Of a stretch of DNA of 39,313 bases, positions 16,131 to 24,299 are shown in pieces; the stretch's first letter is position 1, and each line of letters starts with the position of its first letter. The notes under the pieces are model-generated. The model ran no database searches. It was not told the origin of the DNA and saw only the letters and a program-made list of their open reading frames with translations. Made by a program: the position numbers and the translations under genes. This DNA comes from Thiothrix caldifontis (GTDB taxonomy: Bacteria; Pseudomonadota; Gammaproteobacteria; Thiotrichales; Thiotrichaceae). The stretch lies in the NCBI RefSeq assembly GCF_900107695.1, contig NZ_FNQP01000029.1:1-39313 (forward strand). Reading direction: 5' to 3'.

Positions 16131-17027
16131 TCACTTTTTCTGTGACAAACCATAGACATAAGCTGCTAACAAATGCACCTTGTCTTCCCCAAGGAAATCA
16201 GCGTGCGCTGGCATCATGCCCATGCGTCCATTGGAAATGGTTTCTTTGATCGTGTCAGCAGAAGAGCCGTACAACCAAGTATTGTCAGTCAGGTTCGGGC
16301 CACCCAATGCCTGATTGCCTTTACCATCCGCGCCATGGCAAGCGAGACATCCATTAGCGGTGAACAATTGCTGACCTTGCGCGACTTTTGCAGCATCAGA
16401 TTCACGCCCGCTCAAACTCATGACGTAATTGGCTAAGGCATCAATACCGGCTTCGTCAACCCGATCCTTATGCGGCGGCATTACACCATTACGACCCGCA
16501 AGGATAGATTGCTTGATCTGATCCGGCGCACCACCGTAAAGCCAATCCGCATCGGCAAGGTTGGGAAAACCTTTCGCACCTTCCGCATCCGAACCGTGGC
16601 ATTGAGCGCAATAGCTTAAGAACATCCGCCGCCCCATGCCTTGCGCCTCCTCATCTTTTGCCACATCCGCGATGGGTAATGCTGCAAATTTCTTGAAGAT
16701 CGGATCATAGGTTTGCGCAGCTTGCTGCATTTCAGCATCGTATTGGCTGCCTTGTGACGACCAATTCAACACGCCCTTGAACGTACCCAAGCCGGGGAAT
16801 AACACCAGATAACCCAGTGAAAAAATAATGGTGATGTAAAACAACCACAGCCACCAGCGCGGCATGGGATTATTGTATTCTTCCAAGCCATCCCACTGAT
16901 GACCCGTTACTTCACCACTCGCCGCTTCCCCCGGACGCTTTTTCGTTGTCCAGCGAACCAACCAGTAACAGGCAAAAACATTGCCCAATGTGATCAGGAT
17001 GATCCAACCACTCCAGAAACCACTCAT
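16131..17027 (-). CDS. ccoP: cbb3-type cytochrome c oxidase subunit III (diheme)
   Basis: The 298-residue subunit has two N-terminal membrane helices (about 5-25 and 57-80) and two periplasmic cytochrome c domains with heme sites CAQCH and CLACH. Each is followed by the axial-Met region, in blocks reading NGVMPPHKD and GRMGMMPAHAD. It passes electrons from soluble cytochrome c to CcoO and the catalytic subunit. The ATG overlaps the ccoQ stop (ATGA) and has an AGGAGG ribosome site. It is the last gene of ccoNOQP. Confidence 0.96.
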   Translation of the reverse strand: MSGFWSGWIILITLGNVFACYWLVRWTTKKRPGEAASGEVTGHQWDGLEEYNNPMPRWWLWLFYITIIFSLGYLVLFPGLGTFKGVLNWSSQGSQYDAEMQQAAQTYDPIFKKFAALPIADVAKDEEAQGMGRRMFLSYCAQCHGSDAEGAKGFPNLADADWLYGGAPDQIKQSILAGRNGVMPPHKDRVDEAGIDALANYVMSLSGRESDAAKVAQGQQLFTANGCLACHGADGKGNQALGGPNLTDNTWLYGSSADTIKETISNGRMGMMPAHADFLGEDKVHLLAAYVYGLSQKK

Positions 17028-17212
17028 TTGTCTACCTCCTTCACTGACGCGCTGTGCACCTTTTCCTCATCCGCATCGAAGATGGAATTCGCCGCCGTAT
17101 CGAAACGTTGTTGACGTTTACGGCTATATGCCCACCATACGACTGCAAGAAATGCAATCACAACCAGCAACGTCGTTATGCCACGGAAATCACTGTAATC
17201 CATCGTATTCAC
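17024..17212 (-). CDS. ccoQ: cbb3 oxidase small subunit CcoQ
   Basis: A 62-residue protein with one membrane helix ([20 protein letters not shown]) followed by a basic KRQQRF segment and an acidic tail, the standard FixQ/CcoQ form. CcoQ stabilises the complex. The first possible start is a GTG overlapping the ccoO stop (GTGA); an ATG three codons later would also serve. Position between ccoO and ccoP supports the call. Confidence 0.9.
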   Translation of the reverse strand: MNTMDYSDFRGITTLLVVIAFLAVVWWAYSRKRQQRFDTAANSIFDADEEKVHSASVKEVDK

Positions 17213-17829
17213 CGCTGTGTTTTGATGGCAGTACCCAAATTTTGCAGATAAGCGATGACAGCATCCATTTCGGTTTTGCCTTTCACTTCTTCTGCACCCT
17301 TGGCGATTTCCTCATCGGTATAAGGCACGCCTAACGCCTGCATGGTTTTCATTTTGGCGGCGGTATCCGCGCCATCCAGCACGTTTTCAGCAAACCAAGG
17401 ATAACCGGGCATATTGGACTCCGGCACCACATCACGCGGATTGGTCAAATGCACGCGATGCCAGTCATCACTGTAACGCCCGCCAACCCGTGCCAAATCA
17501 GGGCCAGTCCGCTTGGAACCCCATTGGAACGGATGATCGTAGACAAATTCGCCCGCCACCGAGTAATGCCCGTAACGCTCCGTTTCCGCACGGAACGGAC
17601 GGATCATCTGTGAATGGCAGTTATAACAACCCTCACGGATATAAACATCACGTCCTTCCAACTGCAACGCGGTATAAGGCTTCAACCCCGCGACTGGCTC
17701 AGTGGTATCTTTCATGAAGAACAGCGGGACAATTTCCGCCAAACCACCGATACTCACGACAATCAAAATCAAGATTGCCATCAGACCTACATTTTTCTCA
17801 ACAACTGCGTGACCGCTATTGCTACTCAT
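17209..17829 (-). CDS. ccoO: cbb3-type cytochrome c oxidase subunit II (monoheme)
   Basis: The 206-residue subunit has an N-terminal membrane anchor (about 13-38) and one heme c site [12 protein letters not shown], followed by conserved text of the family: [38 protein letters not shown]. The distal axial Met lies in NMPGYPW. It is preceded by a strong AGGAGG 11 bases after the ccoN stop. It carries electrons between CcoP and CcoN. Confidence 0.97.
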   Translation of the reverse strand: MSSNSGHAVVEKNVGLMAILILIVVSIGGLAEIVPLFFMKDTTEPVAGLKPYTALQLEGRDVYIREGCYNCHSQMIRPFRAETERYGHYSVAGEFVYDHPFQWGSKRTGPDLARVGGRYSDDWHRVHLTNPRDVVPESNMPGYPWFAENVLDGADTAAKMKTMQALGVPYTDEEIAKGAEEVKGKTEMDAVIAYLQNLGTAIKTQR

Positions 17830-17840
17830 GGTTTGCCTCC

Positions 17841-19277
17841 TTAATGTGCTGCTGCGGGAATCGCATCAATAGCAGGTTTGCTCCCTGCGACGGTCTTCCA
17901 CACGTTGTAGGCCATCATCAACATGCCGGTCAGCACCATCAGACCACCCAGCAAACGCACGGTGTAATACGGGTAAGTGGCCTCAACCGATTGCACAAAG
18001 CTGTAAGTCAAGGTGCCATCCGCATTCACTGCACGCCACATCAAGCCTTGCATAACCCCGGAAATCCACATAGAAGCAATGTACAACACCACCCCAACGG
18101 TCATGCCCCAGAAATGGACTTCGATCAATTTGGTACTGTACATGCCTTCACGCCCAAACAATTTCGGCAGCAAGGCGTAAATCGAACCAATCGAAATCAT
18201 CGCCACCCAGCCCAATGCACCGGAGTGAACGTGACCCACAGTCCAGTCGGTGTAGTGAGACAGTTCGTTAACGGTTTTGATCGCCATCATCGGCCCTTCA
18301 AAGGTCGACATCCCGTAGAATGACAGTGAAACCACCATAAAGCGTAAAATCGGGTCAGTACGCAATTTATGCCAAGCACCGGAAAGCGTCATAATCCCGT
18401 TGATCATCCCACCCCAGCTTGGCGCTAACAAAATCAGCGAGAACACCATTCCCAAGGTCTGAGTCCAGTCAGGCAACGCGGTGTAATGCAAATGGTGCGG
18501 GCCTGCCCACATATAAGTAGAAATCAACGCCCAGAAATGCACCACTGACAAGCGATACGAATACACTGGACGGTTAGCCTGCTTCGGAACAAAGTAATAC
18601 ATCATCCCCAAGAAGCCCGCAGTCAAGAAGAAACCGACCGCATTATGCCCATACCACCACTGCACCATCGCATCAATCGCCCCCGGATACGCCGAGTAAG
18701 ATTTAGTCCAGTCACCAGCACCAAACATCGCCGTTGGCAATGCCGCGCTATTCACCACATGCAATAATGCAATGGTTAAAATGAATGCACCGTAGAACCA
18801 GTTCGCCACGTAGATATGTGGTGTCTTACGTTTCATGATAGTACCGAAGAACAGTATGGCGTAGGCAACCCACACCGCCGTAATCAGCAAATCAATTGGC
18901 CACTCCAGTTCCGCGTATTCTTTGGAAGAGGTGATACCTAACGGTAAGGTAATCGCTGCCAGCAGAATGACAGACTGCCATCCCCAAAACACAAAACCCG
19001 CCAATTTGTCAGAAATCAGGCGGGTATGGCAGGTACGCTGTACCACATACAGCGAAGTCGCAAACAAGGCAGAACCGCCAAAGGCGAAAATAACTGCGTT
19101 AGTGTGCAATGGGCGTAAACGGCTATACGTTAACCATGGAATATCAAAGTTCAATTCCGGCCAACGTAACTGTGCGGCGATAATCACGCCTACCAACATG
19201 CCGACGATCCCCCAAATCACCGTCATAATGGCAAACTGCCGCACGACCCTGTAATTGTAGGTCTGCTGGTTTTGCAT
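17841..19277 (-). CDS. ccoN: cbb3-type cytochrome c oxidase subunit I
   Basis: The catalytic heme-copper subunit that reduces oxygen with high affinity and pumps protons. The 478 residues carry about 12 membrane helices. Conserved His appear in [29 protein letters not shown], the pair in [14 protein letters not shown] and the late [15 protein letters not shown]-like block ([17 protein letters not shown]). The start ATG has GGAGGG at about seven bases. It heads the ccoNOQP operon. Two FNR-like boxes lie upstream, consistent with induction under oxygen limitation. Confidence 0.97.
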   Translation of the reverse strand: MQNQQTYNYRVVRQFAIMTVIWGIVGMLVGVIIAAQLRWPELNFDIPWLTYSRLRPLHTNAVIFAFGGSALFATSLYVVQRTCHTRLISDKLAGFVFWGWQSVILLAAITLPLGITSSKEYAELEWPIDLLITAVWVAYAILFFGTIMKRKTPHIYVANWFYGAFILTIALLHVVNSAALPTAMFGAGDWTKSYSAYPGAIDAMVQWWYGHNAVGFFLTAGFLGMMYYFVPKQANRPVYSYRLSVVHFWALISTYMWAGPHHLHYTALPDWTQTLGMVFSLILLAPSWGGMINGIMTLSGAWHKLRTDPILRFMVVSLSFYGMSTFEGPMMAIKTVNELSHYTDWTVGHVHSGALGWVAMISIGSIYALLPKLFGREGMYSTKLIEVHFWGMTVGVVLYIASMWISGVMQGLMWRAVNADGTLTYSFVQSVEATYPYYTVRLLGGLMVLTGMLMMAYNVWKTVAGSKPAIDAIPAAAH

Positions 19278-19393
19278 AAGATCCCTCCGAAAGAGTTAAA
19301 CACCTCACCGAAGAAACGGTAACAACACACAATACTGTGTGAAATAACACACTCCGGTGCGCTAAGCATCCTCCAGAGGAAACAAACCATGCT

Positions 19394-19407
19394 TGATTAA
19401 AGTCAAT
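19394..19407. promoter_or_regulatory. FNR-like box proximal to ccoN
   Basis: TTGATTAAAGTCAA has one mismatch to TTGAT-N4-ATCAA. Its centre is about 123 bases before the ccoN ATG, so a class II start would leave an 80-base leader. Confidence 0.7.
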
Positions 19408-19453
19408 ATACCGTCGCCTAAGCTGCTGATAAATTCACACAAACACTGGGTTA

Positions 19454-19467
19454 TTGACATATATCAA
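19454..19467. promoter_or_regulatory. FNR-like box distal to ccoN
   Basis: TTGACATATATCAA has one mismatch to the FNR consensus. It lies 60 bases further from ccoN than the proximal box, and about 160 bases before the divergent glycosyltransferase. Confidence 0.6.
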
Positions 19468-19630
19468 GTGAACGCCGTTTTCGGCACATTCACACAGTTA
19501 TCCGATAAATCCCCGCCTCCATCCTGCCTCTACTTTCCGCAACAGACTATCTGTAACAGCATGAACTCATACCGATAACGCCGATAACGGGCAAGCGTTA
19601 ATGCAAAATACATAGGGGGAATTGATCCTA

Positions 19631-20833
19631 ATGGCAAACAAAACCAAGAAAACTCGGGTGGTACATATCATTACCCGTTTAAACACTGAAAATACCGACG
19701 GTGCTGCCATGATGTTATACAAACTCATGGCACACACTGATCGCAACCGCTTTGAGCCAATAGTTCTGTGTTTGGATGGAGAAGCTGAACTCAGTAACCG
19801 CATCCGCGCACATGGGATTAACGTCTACTCGCTGGACATGCACCACAACATCACCGCAGGTTGGCAAATTTTCAAACTGACACGGTTACTACGCACCCTA
19901 CAACCTGACATCCTCCAAGGTTGGATGTACCACGGCAATCTTGCCGCATCCTTAGCAAACCTTTCATTGGGCAACCACTATCCAGTGCTATGGAACATAC
20001 ACCACCCTTTACATGACATCAGCAAAGAATCACGCACCACTCGTTGGGTCATTGAACTAGCCGCTAAACGTTCAACCAGCCCCGCACACATCATCTACAA
20101 CACTTACCTGAATGCTGACCAGCACAATACCATTGGTTACAGTAAGCAGCGTAACCTTATCATTCCCAACGGCTTTGATACTCAACTGTTTGCACCGAAT
20201 GCTTATCACCGCGACAACGTCCGTCAACGCTTAGGAATCCCTAATGATGCTTTCGTAATTGGTCTATTTGCCCATTATCATCCGGTGAAAAATCATGCCT
20301 TGTTTTTAGAAGCTGCTCGCCTGCTGTTGCAACACAAACCCCAGGTTCACTTCATTCTTGCCGGGCGGGAGATTACGTCACTCAACCCCAAGTTACGTTA
20401 TCTGCTAGAGCACATTCCTAAGCAACAACACGTACACCTCCTCGGCGAGCGCAAAGACATACCCAACTTGCTGAATGCGTTAGATCTATACACACTAACC
20501 TCAACTTACGGGGAAGGCTTTCCCAACAGTGTGGCAGAAGCCATGGCTTGTGGAATTCCGTGTATCAGCACCGATGTCAGCGATGTTGCACGGATTATAG
20601 GTAATACCGGGCAACGCTTGCCGATACAAGACACTACGCCTTCGGCACTCGCTTTTACTTGGTTGGAATGGATAAATGCCGGAGAAGCATGGCGTAAAGA
20701 AGTGGGTTCACGTGCTGTACAACGCATTCAACAACTTTACAGCATCCCAACCATTACCGAACAGTATCAAAATCGCTACCAATCCTTGGTTGACCAAGAA
20801 CAGATGACTGCCATGCCACTGTTAACAACTTGA
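19631..20833 (+). CDS. GT4-family glycosyltransferase
   Basis: The 400-residue protein has the two-domain GT-B form. The N-terminal part begins VVHIITRLNTENTDGAAMMLYKL, the donor-domain start is VIGLFAHYHPVKNHALFLEAARLL, and the family signature lies in TSTYGEGFPNSVAEAMACGIPCISTDVSD with the E-x7-E pair. A nucleotide sugar is the likely donor; the acceptor (polysaccharide or lipid) cannot be told. I use the ATG at 19631, with GGGGGA about ten bases upstream, over a TTG nine bases earlier. It stands alone, without other polysaccharide genes, and is convergent with the response regulator gene. Confidence 0.9.
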   Translation: MANKTKKTRVVHIITRLNTENTDGAAMMLYKLMAHTDRNRFEPIVLCLDGEAELSNRIRAHGINVYSLDMHHNITAGWQIFKLTRLLRTLQPDILQGWMYHGNLAASLANLSLGNHYPVLWNIHHPLHDISKESRTTRWVIELAAKRSTSPAHIIYNTYLNADQHNTIGYSKQRNLIIPNGFDTQLFAPNAYHRDNVRQRLGIPNDAFVIGLFAHYHPVKNHALFLEAARLLLQHKPQVHFILAGREITSLNPKLRYLLEHIPKQQHVHLLGERKDIPNLLNALDLYTLTSTYGEGFPNSVAEAMACGIPCISTDVSDVARIIGNTGQRLPIQDTTPSALAFTWLEWINAGEAWRKEVGSRAVQRIQQLYSIPTITEQYQNRYQSLVDQEQMTAMPLLTT

Positions 20834-20876
20834 TAACCAAAAAAGCACAGAATGGGTGACAAACGCGGCGTAAACG

Positions 20877-22241
20877 TTACTCCTCCCCCTCCACCAACCC
20901 GTATTTTTTCAGCTTGCGCCACAACGACACGCGGTCAATCCCCAGAATCTGCGCCGCCTTGGTGCGGTTGCCATCACAATGTTCCAGCACGTAGCGGATG
21001 TATTCCTCTTCGCGCTGCACCAGCGACGGCAATTCCGTCGGGGCTTCCGGCAAGGCATGAATCGTTTGCGCCGCTAATGCTGCTGGCAATTCCGCCACAG
21101 TTAATTCATTGCCACGCGCCAACGCCACGCCGCGCTCAATCAGGTTTTCCAGCTCGCGCACATTGCCGGGGTAGTGATACCCCAACAGCACCGACATGGC
21201 CGCCGGAGCAATATTTTCCACCTCGCGCCCCATGCGCAGCGCGTGTTTGCGCAAGAAAAAGAACGCCAGCAAGGGAATATCATCGCGCCGTTCCACCAAA
21301 CTCGGCAAATGCAGCCCCACCACATCCAGCCGGAAATACAAATCCTGCCGGAAACGCCCTGCCGCCACTTCCGCACGTAAATCGCGGTGGGTTGCGGTAA
21401 TCAAACGCACATCCACTGGCACGGCGGTTTGCGCCCCCAAGCGTTGCACTTCGCGCTCTTGCACCACGCGCAGCAATTTCACCTGCATTGCCAGCGACAT
21501 TTCGCCGATTTCATCCAGAAATAACGTGCCACCGTTGGCGGCTTCGATCAAACCCGCCCGCGCTTCACCCGCGCCGGTATACGCGCCTTTTTCATGCCCG
21601 AACAATTCATTTGCCAGCAAATCTTCCTGCAATGCGCCGCAATTCACCCCGACGAATGCGCCTTGGCTGCGGCGGCTGTGCTGGTGCAGGTAACGCGCCA
21701 GCAATTCCTTGCCCGTACCACTTTGCCCGTTAATCAGCAAGGTAGTATCGGTTGCAGCCACCTGTTGCGCCGTATCGAGCAGCCGCAACATCGCGGGGTT
21801 TTGCGTCACCAATCCGGCATGGGTATGCAAACCGTTGCTTACCTGCGCCCGCAAGCGGCGGTTTTCGCGCTTGAGCTGCACCAATTGCAGCGCGTTTGCC
21901 ACAATGCTACGCACTTCATCCAAGCGGAACGGTTTGGCAACGTAGTGAAACGCCCCCGCTTTCATCGCCTCCACCGCCGAATCCAGCGTGCCATGCGCGG
22001 TAATTAACACCACCGCCATGTCAGGGTCAGTTTCCAATGCGCGTTTGAGAATCGCCATGCCATCCACCCGTTCCATGCGCAAATCGGTCAGAATCAGCTC
22101 GAAGGTTTGGGTTTGCAAGGCTTCCAAACCGCCCGTGCCGCTTTCGCGGGTGGTCACTTCGTAACCGTTTTTGCGCAAGGCATACGCCAGATTGCGCACC
22201 GCTATGGGTTCGTCGTCGATGATTAAAATGCGTTCTTTCAC
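20877..22241 (-). CDS. Orphan sigma-54-dependent response regulator (NtrC family)
   Basis: The 454-residue protein has three domains. The receiver (about 1-120) holds acidic residues DD at 9-10, the phospho-acceptor Asp at about 53 (LILTDLRM) and Lys in VAKPF. The AAA+ domain has Walker A GQSGTGKE, the sigma-54 contact loop GAYTGA, Walker B TLFLDEIGEM and the sensor block YPGNVRELENL. A Fis-type HTH ends it (GNRTKAAQILGIDRVSLWRKLKKYGL). The best start is GTG at 22241 with GGAGG eight bases upstream; a GTG at 22259 precedes that ribosome site. No histidine kinase gene lies in the window. It is divergent from the beta-carbonic anhydrase gene, sharing a region with two 17-bp dyads. I infer that it controls the carbon/anion locus. 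Confidence 0.93.
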   Translation of the reverse strand: MKERILIIDDEPIAVRNLAYALRKNGYEVTTRESGTGGLEALQTQTFELILTDLRMERVDGMAILKRALETDPDMAVVLITAHGTLDSAVEAMKAGAFHYVAKPFRLDEVRSIVANALQLVQLKRENRRLRAQVSNGLHTHAGLVTQNPAMLRLLDTAQQVAATDTTLLINGQSGTGKELLARYLHQHSRRSQGAFVGVNCGALQEDLLANELFGHEKGAYTGAGEARAGLIEAANGGTLFLDEIGEMSLAMQVKLLRVVQEREVQRLGAQTAVPVDVRLITATHRDLRAEVAAGRFRQDLYFRLDVVGLHLPSLVERRDDIPLLAFFFLRKHALRMGREVENIAPAAMSVLLGYHYPGNVRELENLIERGVALARGNELTVAELPAALAAQTIHALPEAPTELPSLVQREEEYIRYVLEHCDGNRTKAAQILGIDRVSLWRKLKKYGLVEGEE

Positions 22242-22277
22242 GGGTAATGTCCTCCACACGAATACTGATCATGGCAC

Positions 22278-22314
22278 TATTTCAATCTGAAACGGGGTGT
22301 TGCATTGTGTAACA
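22278..22314. promoter_or_regulatory. Paired 17-bp dyads between regulator and beta-CA genes
   Basis: Two sites fit TGTTNCA-N3-TGNAACA: TATTTCAATCTGAAACG (22278-22294, 10 of 12 fixed positions) and TGTTGCATTGTGTAACA (22298-22314, 12 of 12). Their centres are 20 bases apart, about two helical turns. The pair lies 37 bases before the regulator start and 84 before the carbonic anhydrase ATG, and could serve both. Confidence 0.7.
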
Positions 22315-22339
22315 TGAAAGACTTCTGTCACGCAATCCT

Positions 22340-22368
22340 TTGAAAACCGGATGCGTACTCTTTACCAT
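22340..22368 (+). promoter_or_regulatory. Possible sigma-70 promoter of beta-CA gene
   Basis: TTGAAA (22340-22345) and TACCAT (22363-22368) are 17 bases apart. They match the -35 consensus at five of six bases and the -10 at four of six. I found no GG-N10-GC sigma-54 element in this interval. Confidence 0.35.
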
Positions 22369-22397
22369 CCAACATTCGTGTTTTAGGAAGAACAATC

Positions 22398-23033
22398 ATG
22401 CCAAATAAACAAAGCAACTTGAGCGGGGCGGAAGCACTCGCCCGTTTACAAGAAGGCAATCAACGTTTTGCCAACAATGTGCGCAGTCTGGATACTTTAT
22501 TAAGCCACACGCAACGTGCCAGCCTGACCGAGGGGCAAAACCCTTTTGCGATTATTCTGGGCTGTTCGGATTCGCGGGTTCCAGCGGAATTGGTGTTCGA
22601 CCAAGGTTTCGGCTCGCTGTTTGTGATTCGCGTCGCGGGGAATATTGTCGCGCCTTCACAAATCGGCAGCGTGGAATTCGCCGCCACCCAATACAACACG
22701 CGGCTGGTGGTAGTGCTAGGGCATACGCAATGTGGCGCAGTTCATGCCACCATCGAGGAATTACGCCATAACCTGCAAAGCCCGTCCCGCAACCAGCGTT
22801 CTATCGTCGAACGCATTGCCCCCGCTGTTGCCACCTTAATGGAAACACCGTTGCGCGATGATCCCGAAGCCCTGATGAAACACGCAGTACGTGCCAATAT
22901 TCGTGCTGCCACCAGTCATTTGCGCCACGGTTCGGAAATTCTGGAAAACCTGATTGCGAATGAAGGTTTGCTGGTGGTGAGTGCTGAATATTCGTTAGAG
23001 ACGGGTAAAGTCGAGTTTTTTGACGTGCCGTAA
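22398..23033 (+). CDS. Beta-class carbonic anhydrase
   Basis: The 211-residue zinc enzyme interconverts CO2 and bicarbonate. Zinc ligands are Cys56, Asp58/Arg60 (the CSDSRVP dyad), His109 and Cys112 (GHTQCGAV), the canonical beta-CA set. The core FDQGFGSLFVIRVAGN and the C-terminal LVVSAEYSLETGKVEFF also fit. No signal peptide is present, so it should be cytoplasmic. The ATG has AGGAAG about eight bases upstream. It lies opposite the sigma-54 response regulator and next to a second, unrelated carbonic anhydrase, which argues for a role in CO2/bicarbonate supply. Confidence 0.95.
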   Translation: MPNKQSNLSGAEALARLQEGNQRFANNVRSLDTLLSHTQRASLTEGQNPFAIILGCSDSRVPAELVFDQGFGSLFVIRVAGNIVAPSQIGSVEFAATQYNTRLVVVLGHTQCGAVHATIEELRHNLQSPSRNQRSIVERIAPAVATLMETPLRDDPEALMKHAVRANIRAATSHLRHGSEILENLIANEGLLVVSAEYSLETGKVEFFDVP

Positions 23034-23040
23034 TATTCCC

Positions 23041-23092
23041 CCCATCCCCAACCCTTCCCCCGCAAGGGGTGAAGGGAGCAAGAAAGAGGGTC
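23041..23092. repeat. GC-rich palindromic repeat between the two CA genes
   Basis: The core at 23052-23076 pairs CCCTTC with GAAGGG around CCCCGCAAGGGG. It belongs to the same dispersed family as the repeat at 16074-16121. It lies between convergent genes and could end transcription from either side, though it lacks a clear T-run. Confidence 0.65.
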
Positions 23093-23094
23093 TT

Positions 23095-23745
23095 TTAATG
23101 TTCGGGGTGGTAAGGCAATGAAGAGTGATGCAGGAAAATGGCCAAATGCCCATCCGTTTTGGCACGCTTGTAACCAAAGGTATATTCCACTTTGGTTTCC
23201 TTGCCGGTTGCGGCATCGGTGAAGTAATAGTTACCCATTGCTTCCGCCGTGTCTTGGTTGATCGCAACCGCTTCGTTTTCAAAACGCACTTTTGACCAGG
23301 GTTGCAGGGCAAAACCGTGATCTTCGGTTTCTTTGCCTTTCACAAAATAAGACAGTGCTTCGTCTTTACTTCCACGGAATTGATCTTCAGCCGCTTTGGT
23401 GGGCTTGAACAGTACTTCACCCTCATCAAACGCATAAAGTTGGTCAAGCAGTTTGGTCGCGGCGGCTGAGTAATCGCCTTTTTCCTGATAGGTTTTGCCA
23501 ATCGTGACAATACCGTCTGCCCACGCTTGCTGTGCTGCTTGCACATCCTGCTCAGTAATCGGTGCAACCGCAGGGGCGCAAGCAGGTATTGCCACGGAAG
23601 CCGCTGGCGCAACCGGTGCGGTCGGCGCAACGGGTGCAGTGGGAGCAGTCAGCGGCGTACTGGATTCCGCCAGCGCAACATTACCCACCACAAAACTCAT
23701 GCCACTCAGTAAGCACATTGCCCATAAACCTTGTTTCATCATCAT
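23095..23745 (-). CDS. Predicted periplasmic iota-type carbonic anhydrase (COG4337)
   Basis: The chosen start (23745) follows GGGGAGAG and gives 216 residues with a Sec signal peptide: MMMKQGLWAMCLLSG, a hydrophobic core, and a likely cut after NVALA. An Ala/Pro/Val-rich linker with one Cys follows, then one NTF2-like/CaMKII-association domain. Conserved text includes WADGIVTIGKTYQEKGDY, LYAFDEGEVLFKPTKA, WSKVRFEN, AMGNYYFTDAATG, KVEYTFGYKR and a terminal LHHSSLP. The HHSS-x-P ending marks the COG4337 proteins shown to be metal-free iota carbonic anhydrases in algae and cyanobacteria; databases often mislabel them phosphoribosyl-AMP cyclohydrolase. Activity is inferred. It shares its upstream region with the sulP1 unit and lies beside a beta-CA. 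Confidence 0.75.
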   Translation of the reverse strand: MMMKQGLWAMCLLSGMSFVVGNVALAESSTPLTAPTAPVAPTAPVAPAASVAIPACAPAVAPITEQDVQAAQQAWADGIVTIGKTYQEKGDYSAAATKLLDQLYAFDEGEVLFKPTKAAEDQFRGSKDEALSYFVKGKETEDHGFALQPWSKVRFENEAVAINQDTAEAMGNYYFTDAATGKETKVEYTFGYKRAKTDGHLAIFLHHSSLPYHPEH

Positions 23746-23847
23746 GCAAACTCTCCCCATCTGGTAAAAATACGGCCACATCAGTCGCGCCGCTATACTA
23801 TCAATAAAACTAGGGGTATACAGCCTGCCCGAAAGGAAGAGCTATGG

Positions 23848-23884
23848 CGTTTCAAACTGAAACTGAGTGTTTCACTATGCAACA
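23848..23884. promoter_or_regulatory. Paired 17-bp dyads upstream of iota-CA and sulP1 unit
   Basis: CGTTTCAAACTGAAACT (23848-23864, 10 of 12 fixed positions) and TGTTTCACTATGCAACA (23868-23884, 12 of 12) fit TGTTNCA-N3-TGNAACA with centres 20 bases apart, the same spacing as the pair at 22278-22314. Relative to the sigma-54 start expected near 24065 they lie at about -208 and -188, normal for enhancer sites. Confidence 0.7.
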
Positions 23885-23945
23885 CCAATGACTTTGCGAT
23901 AAATATTATTTAAATACAATGACCTATAAAGATCCATCAAAACCC

Positions 23946-23962
23946 CGTTGCAAACTGTAACA
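23946..23962. promoter_or_regulatory. Single 17-bp dyad near the sigma-54 promoter
   Basis: CGTTGCAAACTGTAACA matches 11 of 12 fixed positions of the dyad. It lies about 110 bases before the expected sigma-54 start, with no partner at 20 bases on either side. Confidence 0.65.
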
Positions 23963-24037
23963 GCAGACACAGCGGTATCACTCAGCAGATTTCATGTTTG
24001 TCGTTAAATAACAGTTAGTTAAACATCATCAAAAGGC

Positions 24038-24053
24038 TGGCACGCCCCTTGCT
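24038..24053 (+). promoter_or_regulatory. Sigma-54 promoter of the sulP1 unit
   Basis: TGGCACG-CCCC-TTGCT matches the -24/-12 consensus at every fixed base. The start should lie near 24065, about 32 bases before the ATG of the 65-aa gene. Three copies of the 17-bp dyad upstream are placed as enhancer sites. Confidence 0.88.
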
Positions 24054-24096
24054 ATAGAACTGGCAAATACTATTCTTAACCAAGGAAACCATTCTC

Positions 24097-24294
24097 ATGA
24101 ACCATTTATCGGCTGCACTAAAAACCATCCTTAACGGGCTGGCGATGCAATACGAAGGCGAACTGCTGACGACAGAAGACAAAAAAGCCAACCTGCAACG
24201 GGTACTGACTGAAATTGAACGCGAAAAACAAGACGCTGCCAATGCTGCAACAACTACTCCAACCTTCCCTAATATGGCCTTACACACCAAGTGA
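24097..24294 (+). CDS. Small hypothetical protein (65 aa) preceding sulP1
   Basis: I do not recognise the family. The 65 residues form a short N-terminal helix (HLSAALKTILNGLAMQYEGELL), a charged helical middle (TTEDKKANLQRVLTEIEREKQDAANAA) and a Thr/Pro-rich tail. No signal peptide or membrane span is seen, so it is probably a soluble cytoplasmic helical protein. It is the first gene behind the sigma-54 promoter, with AAGGAAA about nine bases before the ATG, and its stop overlaps a possible GTG start of sulP1. Position suggests a partner or regulator of the transporter; that is inference only. Confidence 0.75.
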   Translation: MNHLSAALKTILNGLAMQYEGELLTTEDKKANLQRVLTEIEREKQDAANAATTTPTFPNMALHTK

Positions 24295-24299
24295 GCATC

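Larger units (their letters stand above)
19278..19630. other. Divergent intergenic region, ccoN and glycosyltransferase
   Basis: About 350 bases without a coding frame of merit. It holds two FNR-like boxes (19394-19407 and 19454-19467), centres 60 bases apart, and the GGGGGA ribosome site of the glycosyltransferase at 19615-19620. I see no RNA gene or terminator. Confidence 0.7.
23746..24096. other. Divergent regulatory region, iota-CA and sulP1 unit
   Basis: The 351 bases contain no credible gene. They hold three copies of the 17-bp dyad (two as a pair), an AT-rich segment at 23895-23930, a consensus sigma-54 promoter at 24038-24053 and the AAGGAAA ribosome site of the 65-aa gene. I found no sigma-54 element oriented toward the iota-CA gene. 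Confidence 0.75.

Noticed and set aside
22272-22287. TGGCAC upstream of the beta-carbonic anhydrase gene as a sigma-54 promoter
   Set aside because: At the required distance the -12 element reads CAAT instead of TTGC, and the motif overlaps a dyad, so it does not form a valid -24/-12 pair.
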